Shown: positions 20,005-30,370, numbered from the stretch's first letter. The stretch: DNA of 64,000 nt from Entomohabitans teleogrylli (GCF_001484765.1 NZ_LLXO01000013.1:155552-219551); one strand, 5' to 3'. Made by a program: numbers and translations. The notes: generated by a model not told the origin, from the sequence alone.

Positions 20005-21450
20005 TCAGCCTTTTTTCAGGGCCCTGAGGGCGGCGGCGACGCCGGCACCGTATTCCGGATGCACCTGGTTGAACAGGCTAATCTGGCGTTCCTGAATGAA
20101 TTCCGGCACATCCTGCATATCCCCGGCGATGCGCTGGAACATGCGCTGATGCTCCTCTGCGCTCAGCAGTTCAAACAGTTTGCGCGGCTGGCTGAAGTAG
20201 TCGTCGTCTTCGCGATGATTCCAGTGGTCGGCGGCCCCTTCGATAGTCAACGGCGGTTCGCTGAAATCCGGCTGCTCCTGGAAGACGCCGAAACTGTTCG
20301 GCTCATAGGTGGCGCCGTTACCGCTGTTGCCGTCAATGCGCATGGCGCCGTCGCGGTGGTAGTTATGGAACGGGCAGCGCGGCGCGTTAACCGGGATCTG
20401 ATGGTGGTTAACGCCCAGACGATAGCGGTGGGCATCGCCGTAGGAGAACAGGCGCCCCTGCAGCATTTTGTCCGGCGAGAAACCGATCCCCGGCACTACG
20501 TTTGCCGGCGACATCGCCACCTGCTCTACTTCAGAGAAGTAGTTATCCGGGTTGCGGTTCAACTCCAGTTCGCCGACTTCAATCAGCGGGTAGTCGGCAT
20601 GGGGCCACACTTTGGTGAGATCGAACGGGTTGTACGGCACTTTAGAGGCGTCCGCTTCCGGCATGATCTGCACGTAGAATTTCCAGCGCGGGAAGTCGCC
20701 TTTTTCGATAGCGTCGAACAGATCGCGCTGCGAGCTTTCGCGGTCGTGGGCAATGATATTCGCCGCTTCGTCGTCCATCAGGTTGTTGATCCCCTGCTGG
20801 GTTTTGAGGTGGAATTTCACCCAGAAGCGCTCGTTATTGCTGCTGATAAAGCTGAACGTATGGCTACCGAAGCCGTGCATCATACGGTAAGAGCGCGGCA
20901 GGCCGCGGTCGCTGAAATCGATGGTTAACTGGTGCAGGGATTCCGGCAGATGAGAGAAGAAGTCCCACTTGTAAGTGGCGTTGCGCAGGTTAGTGCGCGG
21001 ATCGCGTTTCACAACATGGTTCAGATCGGGGAATTTGAGCGGGTCGCGCAGGTAGAACACCGGGGTGTTGTTGCCCACCAGGTCCCAGTTGCCCTCTTCG
21101 GTATAAAATTTCATCGAAAAACCGCGGATATCGCGCTCGGCGTCCGCCGCGCCGCGTTCGCCGGCTACGGTAGAAAAGCGAATAAACAGTTCTGTTTTCT
21201 TGCCAATTTCAGAGAAGATTTTTGCCCGGGTGTAACGAGTAATGTCGTGGGTCACAGTAAAGGTGCCGTAAGCGCCGGAGCCTTTGGCGTGCATACGACG
21301 CTCGGGGATCACTTCGCGGTCAAAGTGGGCGAGTTTTTCAAGGAACCAGACATCCTGTAATAACATCGGCCCACGCGGACCGGCGGTCGCGACATTGTTA
21401 TTATCAGGGACCGGAGCGCCTGCGCCAGTGGTTAATCCTTTCTTGCTCAT
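20005..21450 (-). CDS. katA: Monofunctional haem catalase (KatA type, small subunit)
   Basis: Degrades hydrogen peroxide in the cytoplasm. 481 residues, typical of small-subunit clade 3 catalases and unlike the large KatE or bifunctional KatG. The distal His is in [12 protein letters not shown] (about residue 54), the Asn in [12 protein letters not shown] (about 127) and the proximal haem-ligand Tyr in [14 protein letters not shown] (about 337). The ATG at 21450 is chosen over 21453 because GGAG then lies 6 bases upstream. E. coli has no catalase here, so this is an accessory gene in an otherwise colinear region. Confidence 0.95.
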   Translation of the reverse strand: MSKKGLTTGAGAPVPDNNNVATAGPRGPMLLQDVWFLEKLAHFDREVIPERRMHAKGSGAYGTFTVTHDITRYTRAKIFSEIGKKTELFIRFSTVAGERGAADAERDIRGFSMKFYTEEGNWDLVGNNTPVFYLRDPLKFPDLNHVVKRDPRTNLRNATYKWDFFSHLPESLHQLTIDFSDRGLPRSYRMMHGFGSHTFSFISSNNERFWVKFHLKTQQGINNLMDDEAANIIAHDRESSQRDLFDAIEKGDFPRWKFYVQIMPEADASKVPYNPFDLTKVWPHADYPLIEVGELELNRNPDNYFSEVEQVAMSPANVVPGIGFSPDKMLQGRLFSYGDAHRYRLGVNHHQIPVNAPRCPFHNYHRDGAMRIDGNSGNGATYEPNSFGVFQEQPDFSEPPLTIEGAADHWNHREDDDYFSQPRKLFELLSAEEHQRMFQRIAGDMQDVPEFIQERQISLFNQVHPEYGAGVAAALRALKKG

Positions 21451-21726
21451 CATCGTCTCCTTGGGAGCGGTTAACGTTGCTTATCACTATTTCCTGATCA
21501 CTACGGAAATCTTCTTTGGGGATTCTCATCTACGCAGCAGGCAGGAGCAATTTGACAATTTCTATCACTGCCATACCCGAAGCCTGTTGTACCCCCGGAA
21601 TGTTTATTATTTGGTTACAAACAATTAGCTAAAATTCGTTTCAAATATAATCCTCCTGGCGCGGAACAGGTTAAAATTACGCACGTTTTGCATGGCTTTT
21701 TTCACTATTTATCAGGGTCTATGACA

Positions 21727-22269
21727 ATGAAATGTTCTTTTGTGGCCGGAATCGCCGGATTAATGTTGGTTTCTGCCAGCGCCAGCGCGCTGGATATCAG
21801 CGGAGAAGCTGGTAAAGAGTACACCCGGATTGGCGTGGGATTTGGCACTGAATCTCCGGGGCTGGCGCTGAGCGGTAGCTGGGCCCATAACGATGATGAT
21901 GGCGAGATAGCGGGACTGGGGCTGGGGTTGAACCTGCCGCTCGGGCCACTGTTGGCGACTGTTGGCGGCAAGGGGCTGTATCTGAATCCGAAGAGCGCTA
22001 ATGACGGTTATGCCGTGGCGGTCGGTGGCGGGCTGAAATGGCCGGTTACCGACAGTTTTGCGGTTTTCGGCGATTACTATTACTCCCCGGACTCGCTGTC
22101 CAGCGGCGTTCAGGACTATCAGGAGGCCAGCGCCGGGGCGCGCTACACCATTCTGCGCCCGGTGAGTGTGGAGGCCGGTTACCGTTATATCAACCTGGCG
22201 GGCAAAGACGGCAGGCGTGATAACGCCGTGGCGGATGGCCCTTATGTCGGGGTTCGCGCCAGCTTCTGA
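21727..22269 (+). CDS. yfaZ: YfaZ family outer membrane beta-barrel protein
   Basis: Function unknown. From the ATG at 21727 it has 180 residues, the E. coli YfaZ length, and AGGG lies 9 bases upstream (the ATG at 21721 is too close). A signal peptide covers residues 1-20 (hydrophobic IAGLMLVSASASA), followed by alternating short strands rich in Gly/Tyr and the C-terminal Phe (VGVRASF) typical of outer membrane barrels. A TATAAT at 21646-21651 could be its -10 box. It is divergent from katA across about 270 bases. Confidence 0.9.
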   Translation: MKCSFVAGIAGLMLVSASASALDISGEAGKEYTRIGVGFGTESPGLALSGSWAHNDDDGEIAGLGLGLNLPLGPLLATVGGKGLYLNPKSANDGYAVAVGGGLKWPVTDSFAVFGDYYYSPDSLSSGVQDYQEASAGARYTILRPVSVEAGYRYINLAGKDGRRDNAVADGPYVGVRASF

Positions 22270-22357
22270 TAGCTGTTCATGGCGCGCGCTGTCGCGCCAT
22301 TTCCCCCCGTTGGTCCCTGCGCTATAGTTATCGCTTCCCTTGCCACGGAGTAACATG

Positions 22358-23554
22358 ATGATAAAAGTGGAAATGCTGTCCACGGGCGATGAAGTGTTGC
22401 ATGGACAGATTGTCGATACCAATGCCGCCTGGCTGGCGGATTATCTATTCAGCCAGGGGCTACCTCTGACGCGGCGCAATACCGTTGGCGATAACCTGGA
22501 CGATTTAGTCGCTATATTGCAGGAGCGCAGCCGACAGGCGGATGTGCTGATCGTCAACGGCGGACTGGGGCCTACCAGCGACGATCTCAGCGCGCTGGCC
22601 GCGGCGACCGCCAAAGGCGAGGAACTGATCCTGCATCAGGAGTGGCTGGCGCAAATGGAGCGTTTCTTCGCCGAACGCGGCAGGGTGATGGCCCCCAGCA
22701 ATCGCAAACAGGCGGAGATTCCCGCCAGCGCCGGGATTGTTGATAACCCGGTGGGGACCGCCTGCGGATTTGTGCTCCAGCTCAACCGGTGCCTGATGTT
22801 CTTTACTCCCGGGGTGCCTTCCGAGTTCAAAGCGATGGTGGATCAGCAAATTATGCCGCGCCTGCGGGAGCGCCTGGCATTGCCTGAACCGCCGCTCTGT
22901 TTGCGCCTGACCACCTTTGGCCGTTCAGAAAGCGATTTAGCCCATTGCCTGAGTCACCTGCAACTGCCGGAAGGGGTGGTGATGGGGTATCGCTCTTCGA
23001 TGCCAATAATCGAACTGAAACTGACCGGGCCGGCCAGCCAACGCCAGCAGATGGAAGCGCTGTGGCAGGAGGTTCGCGCGGTGGCCGGCCAGAGTACCGT
23101 GTTTGAGGGAACCATAGGGCTTCCGGGCTGGCTGGCGCAGCAACTGCGCGTCAGGGACGCTAAGTTAGTGACCAGCGAACAGTTTACCGCCGGGCTGCTG
23201 GCGCTCCAGCTCAGCCGCGCTGACGCGCCGCTGGTGACTGGCGAAGTGCTGGCGACCGTGTCGGAAACGCTGGAGGAGACGCTGCGCCGCGGCCAGTCGC
23301 TGGCGCGGGCGAAGGCGTGCGAGTTTGCGCTGGCGGCGGGCGGGATGGTGGAAGAACATCTCAACCTGGCGCTGGTGACTCCGCAGGGCGGCTATGGGGT
23401 ACGTCTCAAAATGGCCAGTAATCGTCATAGCCTGGTTATCCGCCAGGAAGTGTGCGCGATGATGGCGCTGAATATGTTGCGCCGCTGGCTGAATGGCTGG
23501 GACGTAGCGGCAGAACATGGCTGGATTGATGTCGTGGAGACCCTCGAACTATAA
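22358..23554 (+). CDS. yfaY: CinA-like protein YfaY with degenerate deamidase domain
   Basis: 398 residues (E. coli about 400). The N-terminal MoaB/MogA-like domain (1-170) has STGDEVLHGQIVDTNAAWLA and NGGLGPTSDDLSA. The C-terminal domain (about 250-395) corresponds to the CinA/PncC NMN deamidase fold, but the usual AESCTGG active-site motif reads SEQFTAG and the GxxGPGGG loop is missing. Catalysis on NMN is therefore unlikely, in line with what is known for E. coli YfaY. Start chosen at 22358 by homology and a 7-base spacing from GGAG. Role unknown. Confidence 0.9.
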   Translation: MIKVEMLSTGDEVLHGQIVDTNAAWLADYLFSQGLPLTRRNTVGDNLDDLVAILQERSRQADVLIVNGGLGPTSDDLSALAAATAKGEELILHQEWLAQMERFFAERGRVMAPSNRKQAEIPASAGIVDNPVGTACGFVLQLNRCLMFFTPGVPSEFKAMVDQQIMPRLRERLALPEPPLCLRLTTFGRSESDLAHCLSHLQLPEGVVMGYRSSMPIIELKLTGPASQRQQMEALWQEVRAVAGQSTVFEGTIGLPGWLAQQLRVRDAKLVTSEQFTAGLLALQLSRADAPLVTGEVLATVSETLEETLRRGQSLARAKACEFALAAGGMVEEHLNLALVTPQGGYGVRLKMASNRHSLVIRQEVCAMMALNMLRRWLNGWDVAAEHGWIDVVETLEL

Positions 23555-23883
23555 GCGCTGCCCGGGATCGTGTCTTTTCCGGGAAGCGAGCGCGAGACGT
23601 TGTCCGCTATCAAATCCGTCGCGGCGGATCCTGGCGGGCAACCGATCATTCAAAAACCGCATGTTGATCTGTTCCCCCTTTCACCTGGCGGGCAAATTCG
23701 CCCCGCTCCGGACGCTGTTGTCCAACCCGCTGTACTGTAAATAAAAAAATCTGTGCGCTGTATCATATTTTCCAACTGCAATCACTCCAGCCGTGTGGAC
23801 GGCGAAGGGTTTTTGACACGCTTCACAATTCCCGGCGCGGGGAACGGTAACACTGATTCCAGTATTAAAGACCGGAGTCCAGT
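23555..23883 (+). promoter_or_regulatory. Intergenic region upstream of rhmR
   Basis: 329 bases without a supported gene. It contains an 11-base direct repeat CTGGCGGGCAA (near 23630 and 23684), an AT-rich patch at 23735-23775, a TTGACA at 23813-23818 lacking a fitting -10, and an imperfect palindrome TTCCCGGCGCGGGGAA at 23829-23844, 40 bases before the rhmR start. The palindrome is a candidate RhmR (IclR-type) operator, but this is only inference. Confidence 0.4.
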
Positions 23884-24666
23884 ATGTTGGAATCAAGCAA
23901 AGTACCTGCGCTCACCCGCGCGATTGAAATCCTCAATCTGATCGCCCGCATTGGCCCGTGTAGCGCGGCAACCATTATCGAAATGCTGGAGATCCCCAAG
24001 AGCACCGCTTATTTGTTGCTGGCGGAACTAAAGCGCCAGCGCTTTATCAGCGTGGACAGCCAGGATAATTACTGCCTGTGGACCAAACTGGTTGAGCTGG
24101 CGGGGCACGCGCTGAGCAAACTTGACCTGCGCGATACGGCGCGCCCGCGTCTGACCCGCCTGATGGAAGAGACCGGGCTGCTGTGTCATCTCGGGATCAT
24201 CGACCGGGAAAACGCCTATTACATTCTGAAAATTGAGTCCTCTTCCACCATCAGCGTGCGTTCCCACGAAGGTAAAAGCCTGTCCCTGTACCGCTCCGGG
24301 ATTGGTAAATGCCTGCTGGCGTGGCAGCCGGAAGCGACGCGCAACGCCATTGTCGATCACCTGAAGTTTGAAGCGGCCACCCCGACCACCATCACCGACC
24401 CGGACGATCTGCTCGCTGAGCTGGCGCGTATTCGCGCCCAGGGCTGGAGTTTCGACAATGGCGAAGACTATAGCGATGTGCGCTGTGTGGCGGCGCCGAT
24501 ATTTAACGCCGACAGCGCCCTGAGCGCCGCGATTTCGGTGGTTGGCACCCGGTTACAGATTAATGAAGACAATCGCGACTACCTGGCCGGGAAAGCGATT
24601 GCCTGCGCCAGGGATATTTCCCGCTTACTGGGCTGGAAAAGCCCGCTTGAACTGCAAGCCTCATAA
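23884..24666 (+). CDS. rhmR: IclR-family regulator of rhamnonate catabolism RhmR
   Basis: DNA-binding regulator next to and co-oriented with the rhm catabolic genes. 260 residues, the E. coli YfaX length. The N-terminal winged helix (about 8-70, with [20 protein letters not shown]) is followed by an IclR effector-binding domain (about 80-250) containing [24 protein letters not shown] and AAPIFN...ISVVGTR. The ATG comes right after an AG-rich stretch. Whether it represses or activates is not shown by the sequence. Confidence 0.93.
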   Translation: MLESSKVPALTRAIEILNLIARIGPCSAATIIEMLEIPKSTAYLLLAELKRQRFISVDSQDNYCLWTKLVELAGHALSKLDLRDTARPRLTRLMEETGLLCHLGIIDRENAYYILKIESSSTISVRSHEGKSLSLYRSGIGKCLLAWQPEATRNAIVDHLKFEAATPTTITDPDDLLAELARIRAQGWSFDNGEDYSDVRCVAAPIFNADSALSAAISVVGTRLQINEDNRDYLAGKAIACARDISRLLGWKSPLELQAS

Positions 24667-24680
24667 CCAGGAGAACAGTA

Positions 24681-25886
24681 ATGACCCTACCCAAAATTAA
24701 ACAGGTACGCGCATGGTTTACCGGCGGAGCCACAGCAGAGAAGGGCGCCGGCGGCGGCGATTACCACGACCAGGGGGCCCATCACTGGATTGATGACCAT
24801 ATCGCCACCCCGATGAGTAAATACCCGCAGTATGAGCAGTCGCGTCAGTCGTTCGGCATTAATGTGCTGGGGACACTGATTGTCGAAGTGGAAGCGGACA
24901 ACGGCCAGACCGGATTCGCGGTCTCGACGGCGGGAGAGATGGGGTGTTTTATCGTTGAAAAACACCTGAATCGCTTTATCGAAGGCAAATGCGTCAGCGA
25001 TATCAAATTAATTCACGACCAGATGCTCGGCGCCACCATGTACTACTCCGGTTCCGGCGGCCTGGTGATGAACACTATCTCCTGTGTGGATCTGGCGCTG
25101 TGGGATCTGTTTGGCAAAGTGGTAGGCCTGCCGGTGTATAAACTGCTCGGTGGCGCGGTGCGTGATGAAATTCAGTTTTATGCCACCGGGGCGCGTCCGG
25201 ATCTGGCCAAAGAGATGGGGTTCATCGGCGGTAAGATGCCGACCCACTGGGGCCCCCATGACGGCGATGCCGGCATTCGCAAGGACGCGGCAATGGTGGC
25301 GGAATACCGTGAAAAATGCGGCGCGGATTTCTGGCTGATGCTCGACTGCTGGATGAGTCAGGATGTGAACTATGCCACGAAGCTGGCTCACGCCTGCGCG
25401 CCGTATAACCTGAAGTGGATTGAAGAGTGTCTGCCGCCGCAGCAGTACGAAGGTTACCGGGAACTGAAGCGCAACGCTCCGCCGGGGATGATGGTCACCA
25501 GCGGCGAACATCATGGTACGCTACAGTCGTTCCGCACGCTGTCGGAAACCGGCATTGATATTATGCAGCCGGATGTCGGCTGGTGCGGCGGTTTAACCAC
25601 CCTGGTGGAAATCGCCGCCATTGCCAAAGCGCGCGGTCAACTGGTAGTGCCTCACGGCTCTTCCGTATACTCCCACCACGCGGTGATTACCTTTACCAAT
25701 ACGCCATTCAGTGAATTCCTGATGACCAGCCCGGACTGTTCTACGCTGCGTCCGCAGTTTGATCCGATCCTGCTGGACGAGCCGGTACCGGTGAATGGCC
25801 GTATCCACAAATCGGTGCTGGATAAGCCGGGTTTTGGCGTCGAGCTGAACCGCGACTGCAATCTGAAACGGCCCTACAGCCACTAA
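24681..25886 (+). CDS. rhmD: L-rhamnonate dehydratase RhmD
   Basis: Enolase-superfamily enzyme that dehydrates L-rhamnonate to 2-keto-3-deoxy-L-rhamnonate. 401 residues. The barrel metal ligands are visible as [13 protein letters not shown] (Asp), KWIEECLPP (Glu) and VTSGEHHGT (Glu), and the catalytic His-Asp pair lies in [10 protein letters not shown] and [12 protein letters not shown]. Fourteen bases separate it from rhmR, with AGGAG before the ATG. Very strongly conserved against E. coli YfaW. Confidence 0.96.
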   Translation: MTLPKIKQVRAWFTGGATAEKGAGGGDYHDQGAHHWIDDHIATPMSKYPQYEQSRQSFGINVLGTLIVEVEADNGQTGFAVSTAGEMGCFIVEKHLNRFIEGKCVSDIKLIHDQMLGATMYYSGSGGLVMNTISCVDLALWDLFGKVVGLPVYKLLGGAVRDEIQFYATGARPDLAKEMGFIGGKMPTHWGPHDGDAGIRKDAAMVAEYREKCGADFWLMLDCWMSQDVNYATKLAHACAPYNLKWIEECLPPQQYEGYRELKRNAPPGMMVTSGEHHGTLQSFRTLSETGIDIMQPDVGWCGGLTTLVEIAAIAKARGQLVVPHGSSVYSHHAVITFTNTPFSEFLMTSPDCSTLRPQFDPILLDEPVPVNGRIHKSVLDKPGFGVELNRDCNLKRPYSH

Positions 25887-25949
25887 TTCCGGGACCTGCG
25901 CCGCAGCCTGCGCGCTCGCGGCGCCACTCATCCTGCTGAGGATTTTGCT

Positions 25950-27242
25950 ATGAATACCACATTACTGGATAGCGTGGTGAAGAAGAACCGTGCGCGCCTG
26001 ATACCCTTCATGCTCGCTCTGTATGTTCTGGCGTTTCTCGATCGTTCCAATATCGGTTTCGCTAAGGAGACTTACCAGATTGATACCGGCCTGAGCAATG
26101 AAGCCTATGCGTTGGGCGCCGGGATATTTTTCGTGGTGTATGCCTTTCTGGGCGTGCCGGCCAACCTGCTGATGAGAAAGTGGGGCGCCCGGCGCTGGAT
26201 TGGCGGCACCACGCTGCTGTGGGGGGCGCTGTCGGCGGCGATGGCCTATGCCGATACCGAGGCGAAATTCCTGATTGTGCGCACTCTGCTGGGGGCGGCG
26301 GAGGCCGGGTTCTTTCCGGGGATGATCTATCTGACCTCTCAGTGGTTCCCGCAGCGCAATCGCGCCAGCATCATGGGGTTGTTCTATATGGGGGCGCCGC
26401 TGGCGCTGACGCTGGGTTCGCCGCTTTCCGGCGCGCTGCTGGAGATGCACGGTTTTATGGGGCATGCCGGCTGGTACTGGATGTTTATCATTGAAGGACT
26501 GATGGCGGTGGCGGCCGGTTTCTTCACTTTCTTCTGGCTTGATGATACGCCGCAGCAGGCGCGCTTTCTGAACGCAGAGGAAAAACAGGTGCTTATCGCC
26601 CAACTGGCCAGCGAAGAAGAGAAGAAAACCACTTCGCGCCTGACGGATGCGCTACGTAATGGGCGGGTCTGGCAACTGGCGATTATCTATCTGACCATCC
26701 AGGTGGCGGTATACGGTCTGATCTTCTTCCTGCCAACTCAGGTGGCGGCGCTGATGGGCACTAAAGTCGGCTTTACCGCGTCGGTAGTGACGGCGATCCC
26801 CTGGGTTGCGGCGCTGTTCGGCACCTGGCTGATTCCACGCTATTCCGACCGCACTGGCGAGCGGCGTAATGTGGCGGCGCTGACGCTGCTGGCGGCGGGG
26901 ATCGGGATTGGCGTGTCAGGGCTGGTGTCTCCGTTCCTGGCGATTCTGGCGCTGTGCGTGGCGGCTGTGGGCTTTATCGCCGTACAACCGGTGTTCTGGA
27001 CCATGCCGACGCAGTTACTCTCCGGGACGGCGCTGGCGGCAGGTATCGGCTTCGTCAACCTGTTCGGCGCGGTGGGCGGTTTCCTGGCGCCCATCCTGCG
27101 CGTCAAGGCGGAGACCCTGTTCGCCAGCGATGCGGCGGGCCTGCTGACCCTGGCGGCGGTGGCGATTTTCGGCTCGCTGATTATCTTCACGCTGAATGTT
27201 TCCCGCCAGGCGCCTGCGGTGAGCGAAGCGCACCATTCATGA
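25950..27242 (+). CDS. rhmT: MFS transporter RhmT (putative L-rhamnonate uptake)
   Basis: Major facilitator protein of the anion:cation symporter group (ACS), probably the L-rhamnonate permease of the operon. 430 residues with 12 predicted membrane helices in two halves of six, a charged central loop around residues 205-235 (LNAEEKQ...EEEKKTTSR) and the first-half signature [12 protein letters not shown] of this subfamily. Substrate is inferred from its position between rhmD and rhmA. Confidence 0.93.
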   Translation: MNTTLLDSVVKKNRARLIPFMLALYVLAFLDRSNIGFAKETYQIDTGLSNEAYALGAGIFFVVYAFLGVPANLLMRKWGARRWIGGTTLLWGALSAAMAYADTEAKFLIVRTLLGAAEAGFFPGMIYLTSQWFPQRNRASIMGLFYMGAPLALTLGSPLSGALLEMHGFMGHAGWYWMFIIEGLMAVAAGFFTFFWLDDTPQQARFLNAEEKQVLIAQLASEEEKKTTSRLTDALRNGRVWQLAIIYLTIQVAVYGLIFFLPTQVAALMGTKVGFTASVVTAIPWVAALFGTWLIPRYSDRTGERRNVAALTLLAAGIGIGVSGLVSPFLAILALCVAAVGFIAVQPVFWTMPTQLLSGTALAAGIGFVNLFGAVGGFLAPILRVKAETLFASDAAGLLTLAAVAIFGSLIIFTLNVSRQAPAVSEAHHS

Positions 27243-27265
27243 CAACTAATGTAGTAAGGATCACT

Positions 27266-28069
27266 ATGGACGCGATTTTATCTAATCCTTTTAAAGCCGG
27301 ATTACGCCGGGGAGAGACACAGTTTGGCCTGTGGCTAAGCTCCACCACATCCTATATGGCGGAGATCGCCGCCACATCGGGCTATGACTGGCTGTTGATC
27401 GACGGCGAACATGCGCCGAATACGATTCAGGATCTGTACCACCAGCTTCAGGCTATCGCCCCTTACCGCAGCCAGCCGGTCGTGCGACCGGTTGAGGGTA
27501 GCCGCAGCCTGATCAAACAGGTGCTGGATATTGGCGCCAGAACGCTGTTGGTGCCGATGGTGGATACGGCGCAGCAGGCCCGGGAGGTGGTGGCCGCTAC
27601 CCGCTACCCGCCGCAGGGCGTGCGCGGCGTCGGCGCCAGCGTGGCCCGCGCCGCGCGCTGGGGGAGAGTCGCGGATTATATGGCGCGCGCCAATGAGGAA
27701 CTCTGTCTGCTGATTCAGGTTGAGAGTAAAACGGCGCTGGAAAATCTGGATCAGATCCTCGAAGTGGAGGGTATTGATGGCGTCTTCATTGGCCCCGCCG
27801 ATCTTTCCGCGTCGCTGGGTTATCCGGATAACGCCGGCCACCCGGAGGTGCAGCGGATTATTGAACAGAGTATCCGCCGTATCCGCGCAGCGGGAAAAGC
27901 CGCCGGTTTCCTGGCGGTTGATCCACAGATGGCCCGGCGGAGCCTGGAGTGGGGGGCGAATTTTGTGGCGGTTGGGGTGGATACTATGCTCTATACCGAA
28001 GCCCTCGACGCCAGACTGGCGCTGTTTAAGGGAACAGAGGCCAGTGGTAATACCCGCGGCAGTTATTAA
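27266..28069 (+). CDS. rhmA: 2-keto-3-deoxy-L-rhamnonate aldolase RhmA
   Basis: Class II HpcH/HpaI-family aldolase that splits 2-keto-3-deoxy-L-rhamnonate into pyruvate and L-lactaldehyde. 267 residues, the E. coli YfaU length. It shows the family motifs [26 protein letters not shown] and [14 protein letters not shown] (metal-binding Glu and Asp). AAGGA is 5 bases before the ATG at 27266; the longer open frame upstream lies within rhmT. With rhmD and rhmT it forms the L-rhamnonate pathway. Confidence 0.95.
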   Translation: MDAILSNPFKAGLRRGETQFGLWLSSTTSYMAEIAATSGYDWLLIDGEHAPNTIQDLYHQLQAIAPYRSQPVVRPVEGSRSLIKQVLDIGARTLLVPMVDTAQQAREVVAATRYPPQGVRGVGASVARAARWGRVADYMARANEELCLLIQVESKTALENLDQILEVEGIDGVFIGPADLSASLGYPDNAGHPEVQRIIEQSIRRIRAAGKAAGFLAVDPQMARRSLEWGANFVAVGVDTMLYTEALDARLALFKGTEASGNTRGSY

Positions 28070-28089
28070 GCGGCGGGCATAATGGTTTA

Positions 28090-28122
28090 TCCGGTGGATC
28101 AACAGTGTCGTTATCCACCGGA
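28090..28122. terminator. Convergent terminator-like hairpin after rhmA
   Basis: TCCGGTGGAT and ATCCACCGGA form a perfect 10-bp stem with a 13-base loop. It lies 20 bases after the rhmA stop and overlaps the last codons of the opposing gene at 28111. No strong T tract on either side. Confidence 0.65.
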
Positions 28123-28629
28123 CTTTACCGCCAGCGGCGTGCCGCTCCAGGCGATGGCCAAAAATTCATATTCCTGATAATAAGAATTACGCTGTTCTTT
28201 TTCACGAATGGCTTTAATCAAGGGTTCGGCAATAGCGAAATTATTAACCACGGAGCTATAGAAGACGTCTTTTATCATTATTTCATGATAGATGCCGTGG
28301 CGAATACTGACGGCCAGACGCTCATAAAAATTCAGACAATAAATAATATTCTGAATATCATCATTCTCTTCTTCTGTCATGTTATGTGTCGAAAATATAT
28401 AGCTTCGAAAAGACCTTCCCGAATAGTGAATACGTCGTAGTGCCTGAAGCCCATCCAGATAGCGTTTATCAAAGCGGCTCTCAAATAAGAACGTCGCCGT
28501 TTGCGATTTTCTGGCCATTCCGACATTGTAAATGATGGTGAAGAAGGCCAGTATGGCGCTGAGCAGGACCGCCAGCGTGCTGAGCATCTGGCTGCCAGCC
28601 GTCAGCCAGATGAGGGTGTTTGCAGGCAT
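28111..28629 (-). CDS. Hypothetical DUF4760-like membrane protein
   Basis: 172 residues, function unknown. One N-terminal membrane helix is clear (about residues 8-36, TLAVLLSAILAFFTIIYNV), followed by a soluble, charged, helical region with SRFDKRYLDGLQALRRI and ENDDIQNIIYCLNFYERLAVSIRHGIY broken over residues 50-115. This order resembles the DUF4760 family, an assignment made from pattern memory. It occupies the place of inaA in the E. coli order (next to yfaE), is less GC-rich than its neighbours, and its stop codon falls within a hairpin shared with rhmA. Possible late acquisition. Confidence 0.7.
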   Translation of the reverse strand: MPANTLIWLTAGSQMLSTLAVLLSAILAFFTIIYNVGMARKSQTATFLFESRFDKRYLDGLQALRRIHYSGRSFRSYIFSTHNMTEEENDDIQNIIYCLNFYERLAVSIRHGIYHEIMIKDVFYSSVVNNFAIAEPLIKAIREKEQRNSYYQEYEFLAIAWSGTPLAVKSGG

Positions 28630-28660
28630 CAGATACGTCCATATATCTGTTATTCCGGGA

Positions 28661-28687
28661 AAGCCTGGGGAATATATACCCAGGCTT
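28661..28687. repeat. Perfect 9-bp hairpin upstream of the DUF4760-like gene
   Basis: AAGCCTGGG, loop GAATATATA, CCCAGGCTT. It lies 32 bases upstream of the start at 28629 on the - strand. It could terminate a short upstream transcript or structure the 5' leader. No T tract follows. Confidence 0.5.
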
Positions 28688-28740
28688 CCGGGTTAAGAAA
28701 TAGATATTTTATTGCACGGGATTATTACAGGGTTTATTAA

Positions 28741-28773
28741 TTACAGGCCTTCATACTCATCAGAATAGCGCAT
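28741..28773 (-). CDS. Candidate very small ORF with strong ribosome site
   Basis: In the 300-base gap between yfaE and the DUF4760-like gene, the - strand shows AGGAG (28783-28787) 9 bases before an ATG that opens a 10-codon frame reading MRYSDEYEGL. An overlapping frame from the ATG at 28778 (MRCAILMSMKACN) is also possible. A hairpin follows at 28661-28687. Translation is not shown; it could be a leader peptide or chance. I do not recognise either peptide. Confidence 0.2.
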   Translation of the reverse strand: MRYSDEYEGL

Positions 28774-28936
28774 CTCATTTTTCTCCTGGTTAAATATTGC
28801 TGCGGGTTGATAAACAAACAGTACCCATCACAGGAAAATAATACAATATAAAAAATAACGACATTAAAAAAATGCGAGACACGCTCAAAACGAATGCAAT
28901 TCAATGAAATAAAAATACCGCGCGGCGGCGGCATTA

Positions 28937-29194
28937 TTACATTTCAATTTCGATATCACCCTGTGCCTGACAGCAACAGGGCAGAATTTCTCCGGGCTGA
29001 ATAAAGGCCAGCGGCTCGCTGAGCCACCTGACATTGCCGTTAACCAGCCGGGTCCGGCAGGAGCCGCAGTACCCGGCGCGGCACTGATATTCCACCTGAA
29101 TATTTTGCGACTCCAGCGCCGCCAGAAGGGAAGGGTGCTCCTCCTGGCAGATAAGCTGAGCGCCGCTGATACGCAGCGTAATTCGGTTGCACAT
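28937..29194 (-). CDS. yfaE: 2Fe-2S ferredoxin YfaE (NrdB cofactor maintenance)
   Basis: Ferredoxin that supplies electrons to rebuild the diferric-tyrosyl cofactor of the NrdB subunit. 85 residues (E. coli 84). Plant-type ferredoxin cysteines Cys38, Cys43 and Cys46 (YQCRAGYCGSC) and the downstream ligand in LPCCCQ (73-75) are present. It lies 3 bases after the nrdB stop on the same strand, consistent with the nrdA-nrdB-yfaE operon. Confidence 0.96.
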   Translation of the reverse strand: MCNRITLRISGAQLICQEEHPSLLAALESQNIQVEYQCRAGYCGSCRTRLVNGNVRWLSEPLAFIQPGEILPCCCQAQGDIEIEM

Positions 29195-29197
29195 GGC

Positions 29198-30328
29198 TTA
29201 CAGCTGGAAATTGCTCAAATCGTCGGTATCGATTTCAGAATCGATCTGGCCGACCAGATAAGAGCTGACTTCCACCTCTTGCGGCGCGACCTGGACGTTG
29301 TCGGATACCAGCCAGGCGTTAATCCACGGAATCGGATTCGAACGGGTCTGGAAAGGCAGATCGAGACCGACGGCCTGCATGCGGATATTGGTGATGTATT
29401 CCACATACTGGCACAGGATATCTTTGTTCAGGCCGATCATGGAACCGTCGCGGAACAGGTAGTCAGCCCACTCTTTTTCCTGCTGGGCCGCCAGCACAAA
29501 CAGGTCATAACACTCCTGCTGGCACTCCCGGGCAATATCCGCCATTTCCGGATCGTCGGCGCCGGAGCGCATCAGGTTGAGCATATGCTGGGTGCCGGTC
29601 AGATGCAGCGCTTCGTCACGGGCGATCAGCTTGATGATTTTGGCGTTGCCTTCCATCAGCTCGCGCTCCGCAAAGGCGAATGAGCAGGCAAAGCTGACGT
29701 AGAAACGGATCGCTTCCAGCGCATTAACGCTCATCAGGCACAGGTAGAGCTTTTTCTTCAGTTCGCGCAGACTGACGGTGACCGTTTTGCCGTTAACCGT
29801 ATGGGTGCCTTCCCCCAGCAGGTGCCAGTAGCTGGTATCTTCGATCAGCGAGTCATAATAGTTGGAGATATCTTTCGCCCGCTTGAGGATCTCTTCATTG
29901 GTGACAATATCGTCAAAGACGATCGACGGATCGTTGACGATATTGCGGATGATATGGGTATAGGAGCGGGAGTGGATCGTTTCCGAGAACGCCCAGGTTT
30001 CTACCCAGGTTTCCAGCTCCGGAATGGAGATCAGCGGCAGTAGCGCTACGTTGGGGCTACGGCCCTGAATGGAATCAAGCAGGGTCTGATATTTCAGGTT
30101 GCTGATAAAAATATGTTTTTCGTGCTCCGGCAGCGCCTGGTAATCAATACGATCCCGGGAAACGTCAACCTCTTCCGGCCGCCAGAAGAAGGAGAGCTGT
30201 TTTTCGATCAGCTTTTCAAAGATGTCGTATTTTTGCTGGTCGTAGCGGGCCACGTTAACCGGCTGGCCGAAGAACATCGGTTCCTGCAACTGGTCGTTTT
30301 TCGTCTGTGAAAAGGTGGTGTATGCCAT
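29198..30328 (-). CDS. nrdB: Ribonucleoside-diphosphate reductase beta subunit NrdB
   Basis: Small subunit of aerobic class Ia ribonucleotide reductase; it carries the diiron centre and stable tyrosyl radical. 376 residues, the E. coli length. The cluster ETIHSRSY gives Glu115, His118 and radical Tyr122; the second metal ligands are in the RDEALH motif. The C-terminal tail [10 protein letters not shown], which docks on NrdA, is intact. It is 68 bases downstream of nrdA with a hairpin between. Confidence 0.97.
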   Translation of the reverse strand: MAYTTFSQTKNDQLQEPMFFGQPVNVARYDQQKYDIFEKLIEKQLSFFWRPEEVDVSRDRIDYQALPEHEKHIFISNLKYQTLLDSIQGRSPNVALLPLISIPELETWVETWAFSETIHSRSYTHIIRNIVNDPSIVFDDIVTNEEILKRAKDISNYYDSLIEDTSYWHLLGEGTHTVNGKTVTVSLRELKKKLYLCLMSVNALEAIRFYVSFACSFAFAERELMEGNAKIIKLIARDEALHLTGTQHMLNLMRSGADDPEMADIARECQQECYDLFVLAAQQEKEWADYLFRDGSMIGLNKDILCQYVEYITNIRMQAVGLDLPFQTRSNPIPWINAWLVSDNVQVAPQEVEVSSYLVGQIDSEIDTDDLSNFQL

Positions 30329-30370
30329 GAATTTAATCCTGTCTACAAAGCATTATCAGTGGTGCCGGAG

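Noticed and set aside
23813..23818. TTGACA upstream of rhmR as a promoter -35
   Set aside because: The bases 16-18 downstream are GC-rich (GCGCGG), with no -10 element.
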